Part shown: one piece after another, positions 8,250 through 16,378 of the stretch
Numbering within the stretch: position 1 is the stretch's first letter
How the letters are laid out: each line of letters opens with the position of its first letter
Assembly (NCBI GenBank): GCA_020445665.1
Contig: JAGRGD010000049.1
Coordinates: forward strand, 1-64,000
Length of the DNA stretch: 64,000 bases
From: Rhodocyclaceae bacterium
Lineage (GTDB): Bacteria > Pseudomonadota > Gammaproteobacteria > Burkholderiales > Rhodocyclaceae
Direction: 5' to 3'
The notes under the pieces: generated by a model
The model's database searches: none
Seen by the model: the letters and a program-made list of their open reading frames with translations, nothing else
Told to the model about the DNA's origin: nothing
Position numbers and translations under genes: made by a program

Positions 8250-9638
8250 TCACCGGGTAAGTTCGGTCATCCTGCGAACGAATGGCGCGAGGAGATCTAC
8301 AGGGTCTTCGGCCGGGACCTGGAGTATCGAGAGCGTCTGGTCGGTGGCCGTGCGTGGCAGTCGTGGCGCGAGAATCGTGATCTGGTCGCTATCGTTGATG
8401 CGTTGGCAGAGCGCTTCGCCCTCGGATTTGGCCAAGGCATACTCCTGCAACTCTGGCGGTGGCGCGTCGATTGCGACGGTGGATGGGTAGAAGACGGCGC
8501 GGCGCCCCCTCCTTGCGAGGAGTGTCTTGCAGAGGTCTTCAAAGCCGGTCACGTAGACGGATCGAAGGCTGCGGTACAAGGCGTCATCGTAGCCACCGGC
8601 ACGCTTGCCAAAGATCTTTGGCGTTGCAAAGTAGTAGAGTTGGTTGATTGCCGGCAACGGTCCCAGCGGTGGCGCTCCTTCCCCGATGATCAGTTGCCGT
8701 GCCTGGCAATCCCCGCCGGATCGCCGGATGTCGTCGACGACTCGATACGCATCTTCCTCGCCGGTGCGATAGGTGATGGTGACGCGGCCGCCGCCGGCCG
8801 CGATCAGTTTGGCGGCAACCTCACCAAGGCCCCGTGAGCCGCCGACTACGAGGGCGGTCACGCCAGCATGCTCGTTGGGACGGACTCGATGCCTCAGTGC
8901 TCGCAGAGGGGGCATGCTCGTCGGGGCGGGGCGCTGAAAGGCTTCGATCTCTGCATTCAGGCTGCGCCCTGTCACCGAGATGAGAAGGCGCTTGAAGCGT
9001 TCGTCACTGCCTGCAATCGAGAAGACGGATGCTTCCGTCAAGTCGTGAATGCCGACGCGCAGTCCCGAGAACAGGGAGTGCATACCCGGCACCTCCATGC
9101 CTACGATGTACGATAGCGCGGCCAGTTCGCAGACAAGCTGTTGCCCGTAGAGGCGCGTCGCGTCGGGAAACAGGGTGCCGGCGAGATCGGATTCGCCGTG
9201 AATGTCAAAGGCTTGAGGAGGCATTCCTGCAGCTTCCTCAAAGCTGCGATCGGCAGGTGCTTCGCGACCCGGTACGGACGCCACGGCGGCTGTGCCGACA
9301 GCCGGCCGTTGCGGCGAAAGGGTGATTTCGACGAGTGGGGTGCCGTTGCTGCTCAGTTGAGCCTTTCCGCTCGACTCGTCCCATATGCAAGCAATTTCTT
9401 CGTCGAGAAACATGGGCTTGAGGAAGCGCGCTTGCAGGCCTGCGACGGCGATCGAACGACGCGCGATGGCGTCGAGCACCCAGAGTGCAGCATGAACGCC
9501 ATGCACAATGCACTGTCCCGCAATTGTTCGCCTTGCGCATGTCGAATCGAGATGAATCGGATTGACGTCTCCCGAGAGGCGGGCGAACGCGCGCTGATCC
9601 GTGGCGCGGAAGCGTCGGCTGTCAAGGTGGGCAGGCAC
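8250..9638 (-). CDS. Double-hotdog (MaoC-like) and short-chain dehydrogenase fusion protein
   Basis: This is a 462-residue three-part protein. Residues 10-110 form a MaoC/R-hydratase hotdog with the catalytic Asp24/His29 pair in LSGDVNPIHLD and a following HGVHA. Residues about 150-237 look like a second, non-catalytic hotdog (HSLFSGLRV then a terminal EIEAFQR strand). Residues 258-462 form a ketoreductase-type SDR with GGSRGLG at 266-272 and Ser386, Tyr400 and Lys404 as a complete catalytic triad. Together these suggest reduction and/or (de)hydration of a carrier-bound acyl chain. The start is GTG at 9638, directly after the FkbH stop codon. Substrate and the order of steps are unknown. Such fusions are uncommon in polysaccharide loci as far as I know. 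Confidence 0.78.
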   Translation of the reverse strand: MPAHLDSRRFRATDQRAFARLSGDVNPIHLDSTCARRTIAGQCIVHGVHAALWVLDAIARRSIAVAGLQARFLKPMFLDEEIACIWDESSGKAQLSSNGTPLVEITLSPQRPAVGTAAVASVPGREAPADRSFEEAAGMPPQAFDIHGESDLAGTLFPDATRLYGQQLVCELAALSYIVGMEVPGMHSLFSGLRVGIHDLTEASVFSIAGSDERFKRLLISVTGRSLNAEIEAFQRPAPTSMPPLRALRHRVRPNEHAGVTALVVGGSRGLGEVAAKLIAAGGGRVTITYRTGEEDAYRVVDDIRRSGGDCQARQLIIGEGAPPLGPLPAINQLYYFATPKIFGKRAGGYDDALYRSLRSVYVTGFEDLCKTLLARRGRRAVFYPSTVAIDAPPPELQEYALAKSEGEALCQRINDSDQITILAPRLPRTATDQTLSILQVPAEDPVDLLAPFVRRMTELTR

Positions 9639-11522
9639 TTAGCGAGAAGGGTCGTCGCAGGTAGCTCCTTTGACGACCATCGGGAGCTCGTGCGGTTGAT
9701 AATCTGCGACGGTCATCTGCCATGTCGTCGTGCCGTCGTCGGCGCTTCCTGCTGGTGCGAACCCCAACTCCGCATAGTGCTCGCGGACAAGGTCGTTTTT
9801 CCCGGACGGAACAAAGCGGCCCCACACGGTGCACACCCCCCGTTTCCTCGCCGCCGACATGATCTCGTCAAGCACGGCGACTTCCACGTTCCGCTTCAGC
9901 ACCCGGCAACTCATCAGCCACGTATCGATCATCCAGTCGCGCTCACGCAGGCGGCAGATCACGACGCTGATCATGCCGTTGTCGCCGAACCGGTCCGTCA
10001 GCCGAACCTGCAGCGTGAACAGCGTCGAATCGTCGCGCATGGACGCGATGTCGGCCTCGGTATAGCGGCGCGTCGTCAGATTGAATTGGTTCGACTTGTT
10101 AATCAGCTGCGCGATGCGTGGCTGGCCGATCGCGTCGAAGGGGGAGAAATCGATCACCATCTGCAGTGAGCGTAGATAGCTGGGTAGATCGGTGGCGGAC
10201 CGCTCGAGCGCAGCTCGAATGCCATTCGACTGATACTGGTCGGCGCGCTGCCGGTCCTCTTCAGAAAAAGCCAGCGCCTCAAAGTAACCGGCGTGCATGA
10301 GGTGCTGCGGGAAAAGAGCCGGGTCACCTGGCAGCTCGGGCACCGCAACGTGGGGCAATGCCTGTCTCACGAGGGCACGCTCTGCCGGATTGTCATCGAC
10401 AAACACGAGCGCATCGACCCCGATGTTCAGCGTCTTTGCGATTGCCACCAGGTTGGTGGCCTTGTCCTGCCAATTGGCCTGAAAAACGGCGATGTGCTCC
10501 TCGCGAAGCAGCATGTCGGGGTGCTCGCGAAAAGGCTTGCGCGCAACCTCGTCATTGTTCTTTGAACTGACCGCAAGCACGATGCCGCGCTCCCTCAAGG
10601 CAAGCGCCGTACGTTGCAGCTCGAGATGCGCCTCGCCGACTGCCGAGCCATTGCCGACCTTGATGCCCTCGACGCCGTCATCGCCGACGACGCCCCCCCA
10701 AACCGTGTTGTCCAGATCGAGCACGAGGCACTTTCTCGCCTTGCCCCGCATGCAGGCGACCAGGCGGCTGACGTGGTCGGCAAACAGGGGGGCGCAATCC
10801 ATGCTGAAGGGAATCTTGGCCAGATGCCACTGCGGCGCATCGTGCCAGGTAGCAAGGCCGATAGTCGCCGATAGCGTGGCAACATCGAGAAGCACATCCG
10901 GCGTGCCATTCAGTGACTCGATCAGCGCCGCGTTGTAGGCCTGCGCGAAGGCGAGCCCCGTTCCGGCGATGCGGGCGTCCAGATGACCGAACAGGGGCAG
11001 CGGAGGGGGCGATATGGTCGATGCAATAACCATTGCCCCCGCTTCCCGCAAAGCGCGGCGCAGGACGCAGGTCTGTTGAATGGCATTCTCGACGGCCTCC
11101 TGCATCGCGGCCTGATCGCCCATTGCGCTCGGCAGAGTGAAGAATCGCCAGTCCAGGTAAAGGAGGACCGCGTCCGCATTGAATGAACGCAACTCGGACT
11201 CCGGGTCCAGCGCCTGCTGCATGACTTGACCAAAAGGCGCTCCGAAGACGTTCAGGGCCAAGCCGTGGCGCGCACCGCTCGCGACCAGAGGGGGTAGCAG
11301 AAAGTCGACTGTGTTGCTGCTGAGTAGCGCCAGGTTGAACGGATGCAGAGGCGCAAGCGAGTCCAGGCGATGCATCTGGCGGGCCAGTTGGCCCAACTGG
11401 GTCAGATTCAGTGCGTGGGTGGCGAGATGGCGCGCGGTGTCGCCATTCGTCATGCCCTTTACCTGGCTGCGGAAGTCCTCTGGCGCGTCTGGCAGCCAAG
11501 GCAACGCGGCGACGTTCTGCAT
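9639..11522 (-). CDS. FkbH-like HAD-IIIC protein (acyl-carrier loading)
   Basis: This 627-residue FkbH-type protein has an N-terminal SGNH-like region (about 40-250), a HAD phosphatase core with nucleophile motif DLDNT at 269-273 and a later FVDDNPAE motif, and a C-terminal GNAT-like domain (about 480-610, with QFNLTTRR and LTDRFGDNGM). Characterised FkbH proteins take 1,3-bisphosphoglycerate, dephosphorylate it and load a glyceryl unit on an acyl carrier protein. Related proteins act in D-lactyl starter formation in polyketide pathways. The adjacent ACP gene is the obvious partner. I chose ATG 11522, which begins 10 bases after the ACP stop; an in-frame upstream start at 11603 would overlap the ACP gene. 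Confidence 0.88.
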   Translation of the reverse strand: MQNVAALPWLPDAPEDFRSQVKGMTNGDTARHLATHALNLTQLGQLARQMHRLDSLAPLHPFNLALLSSNTVDFLLPPLVASGARHGLALNVFGAPFGQVMQQALDPESELRSFNADAVLLYLDWRFFTLPSAMGDQAAMQEAVENAIQQTCVLRRALREAGAMVIASTISPPPLPLFGHLDARIAGTGLAFAQAYNAALIESLNGTPDVLLDVATLSATIGLATWHDAPQWHLAKIPFSMDCAPLFADHVSRLVACMRGKARKCLVLDLDNTVWGGVVGDDGVEGIKVGNGSAVGEAHLELQRTALALRERGIVLAVSSKNNDEVARKPFREHPDMLLREEHIAVFQANWQDKATNLVAIAKTLNIGVDALVFVDDNPAERALVRQALPHVAVPELPGDPALFPQHLMHAGYFEALAFSEEDRQRADQYQSNGIRAALERSATDLPSYLRSLQMVIDFSPFDAIGQPRIAQLINKSNQFNLTTRRYTEADIASMRDDSTLFTLQVRLTDRFGDNGMISVVICRLRERDWMIDTWLMSCRVLKRNVEVAVLDEIMSAARKRGVCTVWGRFVPSGKNDLVREHYAELGFAPAGSADDGTTTWQMTVADYQPHELPMVVKGATCDDPSR

Positions 11523-11532
11523 GGTGAGCCGA

Positions 11533-11769
11533 TCAGACCTGCGCTTGGATGAGCGAAACGAGTTCGTCCACGTTCGATAGTCCGCCGATTTCCGTGGTCG
11601 CAAAGCGCACTTTGAAGTGCTGTTCTATCGCCAGAATCAAGTTGATGTGCGCCAGGCTGTCCCAGCCCCGTACGTCAGCAGCCGTTGTGTCCGGGCTGAG
11701 GTTGATCTCATCGTTGTCGAGAACGTCGCGGAAGATCTGATTGAGCGCTGCGTAAATGGAATCACTCAT
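11533..11769 (-). CDS. Acyl carrier protein
   Basis: This 78-residue acidic helical protein has the 4'-phosphopantetheine attachment motif GWDSLAHI, with the modifiable serine at residue 38, at normal ACP length. It is the first gene of the minus-strand operon and is followed after 10 bases by the FkbH-like gene. It would carry the acyl intermediate as a thioester in the cytosol, then present it to the hotdog/SDR protein and possibly to the MBOAT acyltransferase. It is not the housekeeping fatty-acid ACP, judging by sequence and context. No phosphopantetheinyl transferase is encoded nearby, so the cellular enzyme must serve it. Confidence 0.9.
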   Translation of the reverse strand: MSDSIYAALNQIFRDVLDNDEINLSPDTTAADVRGWDSLAHINLILAIEQHFKVRFATTEIGGLSNVDELVSLIQAQV

Positions 11770-12343
11770 GCCATCGGGTCACTTCTGGGGGAGGTCATTG
11801 GGGCTATCCCAACGGGGTGCAAGTCTGCCGCTCTCAGAATCTGAAAGCGCCGGTCGCGCCATGAATTCTTTTCCGAGAATCAACTGCCTGGAAGCCGATG
11901 CAGTATATCCGAATCGCCTGTGTCTTCGCGCCCTGCCTCCACGGTCCGCCATGCACGGAGATGGGCCCGGTGGGAGTGCTGGCGTTCTCACTTCGGAGGG
12001 GTAGGGCGCGGTCAGCCATTATGGCCCATGAGAGGCAGCATGCACGGGACGGCGGTGACATACCGGGGCAGTTCGGTTTTTGGGGGGCGTCAAGTTGTGG
12101 CCGCCGCATTGCAGCGATAAGATCGTCGGCCTAAGGATGACATCTGCCTCATTGGGCAGCCAGTCCGGCCTGGACTCAGCCTGCGAGGTGGGTGCTGTCG
12201 AGCCGGGGCGTCTATCAACAATCGAAGCCCCCGCGCGCGTGGTTGCGTCGATGGCAACGAAGAACTCCGGGACAGCAATCCACATGCGCCAATGCGCGAG
12301 CCCGGCCTGTCGTAGCTGCGACGGCGAGGAAGTCTGAGGGACA
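11770..12343. other. Divergent intergenic region between acyl-modification operon and glycan operon
   Basis: These 574 bases separate the minus-strand ACP operon from the plus-strand run starting at 12344. The region must contain the two divergent promoters, but I see no unambiguous sigma-70 pair. A GAGGGAC ribosome binding site precedes the ATG at 12344. The composition is uneven, with A+T-richer patches around 11860-11910 and 12100-12140. Short open frames on both strands do not resemble known proteins; a decayed gene remnant is possible but unproven. Confidence 0.45.
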
Positions 12344-13312
12344 ATGCTTCGAACCGTGATTGCCAACGAAGAACCCTGCGAGCAGGACGTAGCTGGCGGG
12401 AGGTCTCCGGTCAATGTCTGTTTTACCAGTCGATCTTCTGCCGGGGCCTGGCAGATCCGGGGGCTTCAGATCGCCGCGACGCGCAGCAACTGGGTGGCTC
12501 TGAACAAGCCGACGGATGACGATCTCGAACGGGCCGATGTCGTCTGCCTTGTCAAGCGGCCGGATCCTCGCGTCATTGAGCGGGCTCGTCGAATGGGCAA
12601 GGCGCTCGTCTTCGACATCGTGGACTCGTGGTCCCAGCCTGACGATGGCTTGAAGTACACCGACGTTGCCAAGGCGCGCGAATTCTTCGCCAGCGCCTGG
12701 AAAGGGATCGACGCCGATGGATATGTCTTCCCGACCCGCCGCATGGAAGCCTGCCTCGGTGGTCTGGTGCGCGACAGGGTCACGATCTATCACCACTACC
12801 GGACGCAAATCGAACAGAACCCCGTTCGCGAGCGCGTCGCCGTGGTCGGGTATGAGGGGGGCGACTACCTCGGCGAGTGGCATGCGCGGATCGACAGGGC
12901 ATGCACCGAGCGCGGGATACGCTTCGTAGTCAACCCGCAGCGCTATTCGGACCTCGATGTGGTCATCATGGCCCGTGGTGGCGAGCACGGGAGCTTTCTC
13001 GCCCGTCACTTCAAGTCGAACGTGAAACTGGCCAACGCCATCGGTTCCGGTACGCCGGCGCTGGCCCACTACGACGAGATGTCGGCCCATGACACGGATC
13101 CGGGCGATGTCCTGTTCTTCACGGACCAGCCCGGCTCATTTGAGCGGCAACTCGATCGCCTGGTCGCAAGTCGTGCGCTGCGCCAGGAAATACATCGAGG
13201 TTTCCTCGCCGCGGCGCCAAATTTTCACATCGCCAACATATCCAACCAGTTCGAGGCGTTCTTCGTTCACGTGCTGGAAAGGCAAAGGGTCAGACGTGCT
13301 GCAGGTTGCTAG
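12344..13312 (+). CDS. Putative GT-B-like glycosyltransferase
   Basis: This 322-residue soluble protein is not confidently assigned to a family. It contains strand-turn patterns of a GT-B Rossmann fold (ADVVCLVKRPDPRVIERARRMGKALVFDIVD split over residues 63-93) and, near the C-terminus, NAIGSGTPALAHYDEMSA, which resembles the donor-binding region of GT4-like enzymes. It begins a plus-strand operon and overlaps the following methyltransferase gene by 17 bases. ATG 12344 has a good GAGGGAC site. The likely role is addition of a sugar to the lipid-linked glycan in the cytosol, inferred mainly from context. Confidence 0.6.
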   Translation: MLRTVIANEEPCEQDVAGGRSPVNVCFTSRSSAGAWQIRGLQIAATRSNWVALNKPTDDDLERADVVCLVKRPDPRVIERARRMGKALVFDIVDSWSQPDDGLKYTDVAKAREFFASAWKGIDADGYVFPTRRMEACLGGLVRDRVTIYHHYRTQIEQNPVRERVAVVGYEGGDYLGEWHARIDRACTERGIRFVVNPQRYSDLDVVIMARGGEHGSFLARHFKSNVKLANAIGSGTPALAHYDEMSAHDTDPGDVLFFTDQPGSFERQLDRLVASRALRQEIHRGFLAAAPNFHIANISNQFEAFFVHVLERQRVRRAAGC

Positions 13313-13928
13313 ACAGATCGCCTTCAGGCTGCTGGGAAAGGAGCGCGCCAGGACAGTCGGGGAAGTGGTGCGCGCTAAGAAGGTGAAGTGGTCGCCTCCG
13401 CCTGCAGACGGAAAGGTGCGGCTGAATCTGGGGTGCGGAGACAAGATTCTGGAGGGGTACATCAATGTGGATTTCGCGGAGTCCCGCAAGGGCAACAGGC
13501 CGGACGTCATTGCGGACCTGCGCGCGCTGGAGTTCGAGAACGATCACGCCGACGAGATACTGTCGGTCCATGTGATCGAGCACTTCTACCCTTGGGAGGC
13601 GGAAGACCTGCTCAAGCACTGGAAGGACATCCTGAAACCCGGGGGGGCACTGGTGCTTGAATGTCCGAACATCCTGACCGCGGCGGCCATGTTGCTGAAG
13701 GATCCCGAGCGTGCCGCGCGAGCGGAGGGGAAGGATGGACAGATGGCCATGTGGCCGCTTTACGGTGATCCGGCGTGGCGGGATCCCTTGATGTGTCATC
13801 GCTGGGGCTACACGCCGACGACACTAATCGACCTGCTGAAACGTTGCGGATTCAACAACGTGCGTCAGGAGCGTGCGATGTTCAAACAGCAGGATCCTCG
13901 GGACATGCGGGTTGTTGGAGAAAAGTGA
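13296..13928 (+). CDS. Class I SAM-dependent methyltransferase
   Basis: This 210-residue methyltransferase has the SAM motif I LNLGCGDKI, an acidic strand end in YINVDF, the motif HVIEHF in the middle of the sheet and PGGALVLECPN as the post-motif. I start it at GTG 13296, preceded by AAAGGG about 8 bases upstream, with a 17-base overlap of the previous gene. An open frame continues upstream to 13089, but that part overlaps the previous gene and has no methyltransferase character. It belongs to the family often found in O-antigen loci that methylates a sugar or small acceptor; the target is unknown. Confidence 0.82.
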   Translation: MLQVARQIAFRLLGKERARTVGEVVRAKKVKWSPPPADGKVRLNLGCGDKILEGYINVDFAESRKGNRPDVIADLRALEFENDHADEILSVHVIEHFYPWEAEDLLKHWKDILKPGGALVLECPNILTAAAMLLKDPERAARAEGKDGQMAMWPLYGDPAWRDPLMCHRWGYTPTTLIDLLKRCGFNNVRQERAMFKQQDPRDMRVVGEK

Positions 13929-14675
13929 ATGCGCTTGCGTGATCTGCGAGATGTCTATTCCGGTCAGGAAATATATATCGTCGGAAGTGGTCCGACGGCC
14001 AACGTTTTCCCATTGGAGTTTCTGGCAGACAAGATCTGCATGTCGTTGAATGACAGCTACAAGATTCATCCGAACATTGCGCCGATCGCCCTGATGCACC
14101 ACCAGACCTATTCCAGGGAGGGTAATACCGTCAGTGCCCCGCTGCATCCGAATTTCTCGGGCATCAAGTACCCCATTGTGAAGGGTACGGGGAGAAATCG
14201 AGACGCAGTCATCGACTGGGATAATCCGTATTTCTACTTTTTTGACTGGAGCCACGACATCGACCGTATTTACGAAATGTCGAAGAATGGCGACTATCTG
14301 TACTACACCCCGGAGGGGTGTTCATTGCATGGGGCATTGCAGTTGGCGTGGATCATGGGTGCTCGGGCGATCTATACCATTGGTTGCGACAGTACGACCT
14401 TGGGCGGAAAGCACTACGCCCAGTACGACAAGAACAAGTTTCGCGAGGACGAGGTTCTGAAGCGTGGGCAAACCCGAAACTACGACAGTTATGTCAAGGG
14501 GACTCTTATCGTCCAGGACTTTCTGCGGCGGAAAGGTGTTCCCGTCCTGAACCTGTCGCCCATCGTCGGCTACCATCTGGTGGATTATCAGTACGAGGTA
14601 TTGAAGGGTGATATTGATGCCAGCGATATCGTATCCGAATTCCTTCCTATTTCAGCGACTGGCGAAAAAACATGA
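13929..14675 (+). CDS. MptE-like / GT42-like protein (split partner of a GT8)
   Basis: This 248-residue protein starts with a Rossmann-type strand and glycine loop IYIVGSGPTANVFP and carries GCSLHGALQLAWIMG and IYTIGCDST in the second half. The pattern is shared by the MptE-like/DUF115 domain and by GT42 sialyltransferases of the CstII type. Its stop overlaps the start of the next gene, a GT8-like transferase. The same two domains occur fused in the protein at 20971-22533, which strongly suggests physical or pathway partnership. Base composition is visibly more A+T-rich than the flanking genes. Enzymatic activity and donor are unknown, and no CMP-sialate synthetase lies in the window. Confidence 0.68.
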   Translation: MRLRDLRDVYSGQEIYIVGSGPTANVFPLEFLADKICMSLNDSYKIHPNIAPIALMHHQTYSREGNTVSAPLHPNFSGIKYPIVKGTGRNRDAVIDWDNPYFYFFDWSHDIDRIYEMSKNGDYLYYTPEGCSLHGALQLAWIMGARAIYTIGCDSTTLGGKHYAQYDKNKFREDEVLKRGQTRNYDSYVKGTLIVQDFLRRKGVPVLNLSPIVGYHLVDYQYEVLKGDIDASDIVSEFLPISATGEKT

Positions 14676-15394
14676 CCTTGACTGTTTACATTGGGACTGA
14701 AGACGATCAGCTGATCCCGCAGAAAGTCCTCGAATATTCGATCCGAAAGAACGCCAAGCGTCCTGTCCAGGTGCGCTCGGTGAAACAGGAAATCGAACGG
14801 GTGGGTGGAACGAACTTCGGATTCGTGCGCTTTCTGGTGCCCAAGCTGAACAATTTCGAAGGGAAAGCCATCTATCTCGACGCAGATCAACTGGTTTTTA
14901 CGGACATCAACGAACTCGCCGATGCGCTCGATGACGAGCACAGCATCGCCCTCGTGAACCAGCCGAAAGGGAACTTTGGCGCCAAGGCTGTAGGCCAGCA
15001 CAATCAAACGAGCGTCATGGCCATGGCATGCGAGAGGTTGCGCGACTGGGATCCGGACACCATGTTCCGGCACGTGGTCCCGAATCGGGCGGAGCTCGGT
15101 GAAGGGCAGATCCACTATCGCGACTTCATGATGCTGACCTGGTTCGATCAGGAGCAGATTCAGCCGGTCGATCCTCGCTGGAATCATTTCAATATCGTCG
15201 AGCCGGATAGCAAGCTCACGCACTTCAGCCATGTTCGGTCGCAGCCATGGAAGAATCCCGGTCATCCGCTGACGGAGTTCTGGGGAAAGTGGCTCAGAGA
15301 GGCGGTTCGGGCTGGCGCGGTTGGGCGCCTCGAACTGGTCAGGGAAATATGGCGGGGTGCGATTCACAAGCATTTTCTTGCCTATCTGCTCTAG
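14672..15394 (+). CDS. GT8-like glycosyltransferase
   Basis: This 240-residue GT-A transferase resembles family 8. It opens with VYIGTEDDQ, has VLEYSIRKNA, then FVRFLVPKL and IYLDADQLVF with the metal-binding DAD at residues 70-72, and HFSHVRSQPW in the C-terminal part. It starts at an ATGA overlap with the preceding MptE-like gene (4 bases). Its residues 3-75 align closely with residues 216-298 of the fusion protein at 20971-22533. Family 8 enzymes are retaining and use UDP- or other nucleotide sugars on the cytosolic face. The C-terminal tail (WLREAVRAGAVG) is shared with two other proteins of this locus. Confidence 0.82.
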   Translation: MTLTVYIGTEDDQLIPQKVLEYSIRKNAKRPVQVRSVKQEIERVGGTNFGFVRFLVPKLNNFEGKAIYLDADQLVFTDINELADALDDEHSIALVNQPKGNFGAKAVGQHNQTSVMAMACERLRDWDPDTMFRHVVPNRAELGEGQIHYRDFMMLTWFDQEQIQPVDPRWNHFNIVEPDSKLTHFSHVRSQPWKNPGHPLTEFWGKWLREAVRAGAVGRLELVREIWRGAIHKHFLAYLL

Positions 15395-15403
15395 GCGGCC
15401 GCC

Positions 15404-16378
15404 GTGACCCATGCCCGCTTTCTCATCGATGACGCCGTGCCATGCAGGACGCAGCGCGCGGTCTTGTCGGTTTTCGCCGACCACCTCGAAGGTCGTGCGC
15501 TGGGCGAGATCGTCAGATCGTCCCGGCTGACCGATTTGCCTGCGTGGCGCGATGTGCCGGAGACGTCTTCAAGTCGGCTGGCCCTGCGTCTGTGGGCGCT
15601 CGGATCGTCTCCAGACCGGCTAACGGTCTTCATGCCGGGCCATGTCATACCCGGCGATATCGCGCCGGCGGAGACATGCGATCGTGCGCTCGCACTGCAG
15701 GGGTTTCCTGCGGTGGCGGATCTGGATCTGTTTGTTGCCGATAACGCTCATCAGGAGTTGCGTCGGTTTCACGAGTTTCGTGAGGGCCGGTCGGATTACG
15801 AGTCCCTGAGTCGATATGATCAGTTCACTGTCGCCGAACTTCCGGCATGGCTGGTTTCCGGCGGCTTGACCAGCGCACTGCCATTCGGGCGACGTCCCTG
15901 GTATTCGGCCTTCGCGCCGACCAGGATGCAATGGATGGAATGGGTGCAGCGAGCGCTGGAACGGGGGCTCCTCGACATCGAGATGGTGAATGAGGACATT
16001 CGCGCCGGCCTGGTTCGCCCTTCCCTGCGACAGGATGTCGAATCCCTGACACGGGAACAGGCGCTGCCTGTATTGCCGGACACCACGCCGGATGCCGTCT
16101 TCGTGCCACCGGAACTCCGTCTGACTGACGAACAGTTCCTGCTCCTTCATTCCCGTGCGCTGCAGGAACGTACCATCCGGTTCGGAAAGCAGCGCAAAGG
16201 GACAGGTAAGGCCGAAAAAGGAGGGACGGGCAAGGGGCGGCTGAAATCAATCCGGCGGAGTTTGCGGTTTGTTCGGCGTCTGCCGCAGCTTGGACTGCGT
16301 GCGGCCTACCTGGTCTACTCGGTGACGGCCCGCCCTGCAGTCACTAGACTGCGTGCTCGTTCCCGGGCCAAGTCGTGA
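15404..16378 (+). CDS. Unassigned polysaccharide-locus protein with GT8-type tail
   Basis: This 324-residue protein has no recognised catalytic motif; no DxD is visible. Residues about 186-215 (MEWVQRALERG then AGLVRPSLRQ) match the tail of the GT8 proteins encoded at 14672 and 20971, including the RPSL element, so it may be a divergent or non-catalytic relative. The last 80 residues are strongly basic (many Lys/Arg), possibly membrane-associating. Translation begins at GTG 15404, 9 bases after the previous stop; a nearby ATG at 15411 is out of frame. It overlaps the next gene by 4 bases. An accessory role with the transferases is inferred. Confidence 0.6.
   Translation: MTHARFLIDDAVPCRTQRAVLSVFADHLEGRALGEIVRSSRLTDLPAWRDVPETSSSRLALRLWALGSSPDRLTVFMPGHVIPGDIAPAETCDRALALQGFPAVADLDLFVADNAHQELRRFHEFREGRSDYESLSRYDQFTVAELPAWLVSGGLTSALPFGRRPWYSAFAPTRMQWMEWVQRALERGLLDIEMVNEDIRAGLVRPSLRQDVESLTREQALPVLPDTTPDAVFVPPELRLTDEQFLLLHSRALQERTIRFGKQRKGTGKAEKGGTGKGRLKSIRRSLRFVRRLPQLGLRAAYLVYSVTARPAVTRLRARSRAKS

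Noticed and set aside
12080..12337. Small open frames in the 574-base intergenic region.
   Set aside because: No similarity to known proteins, no ribosome binding site, and frames overlap on both strands; cannot be called genes.
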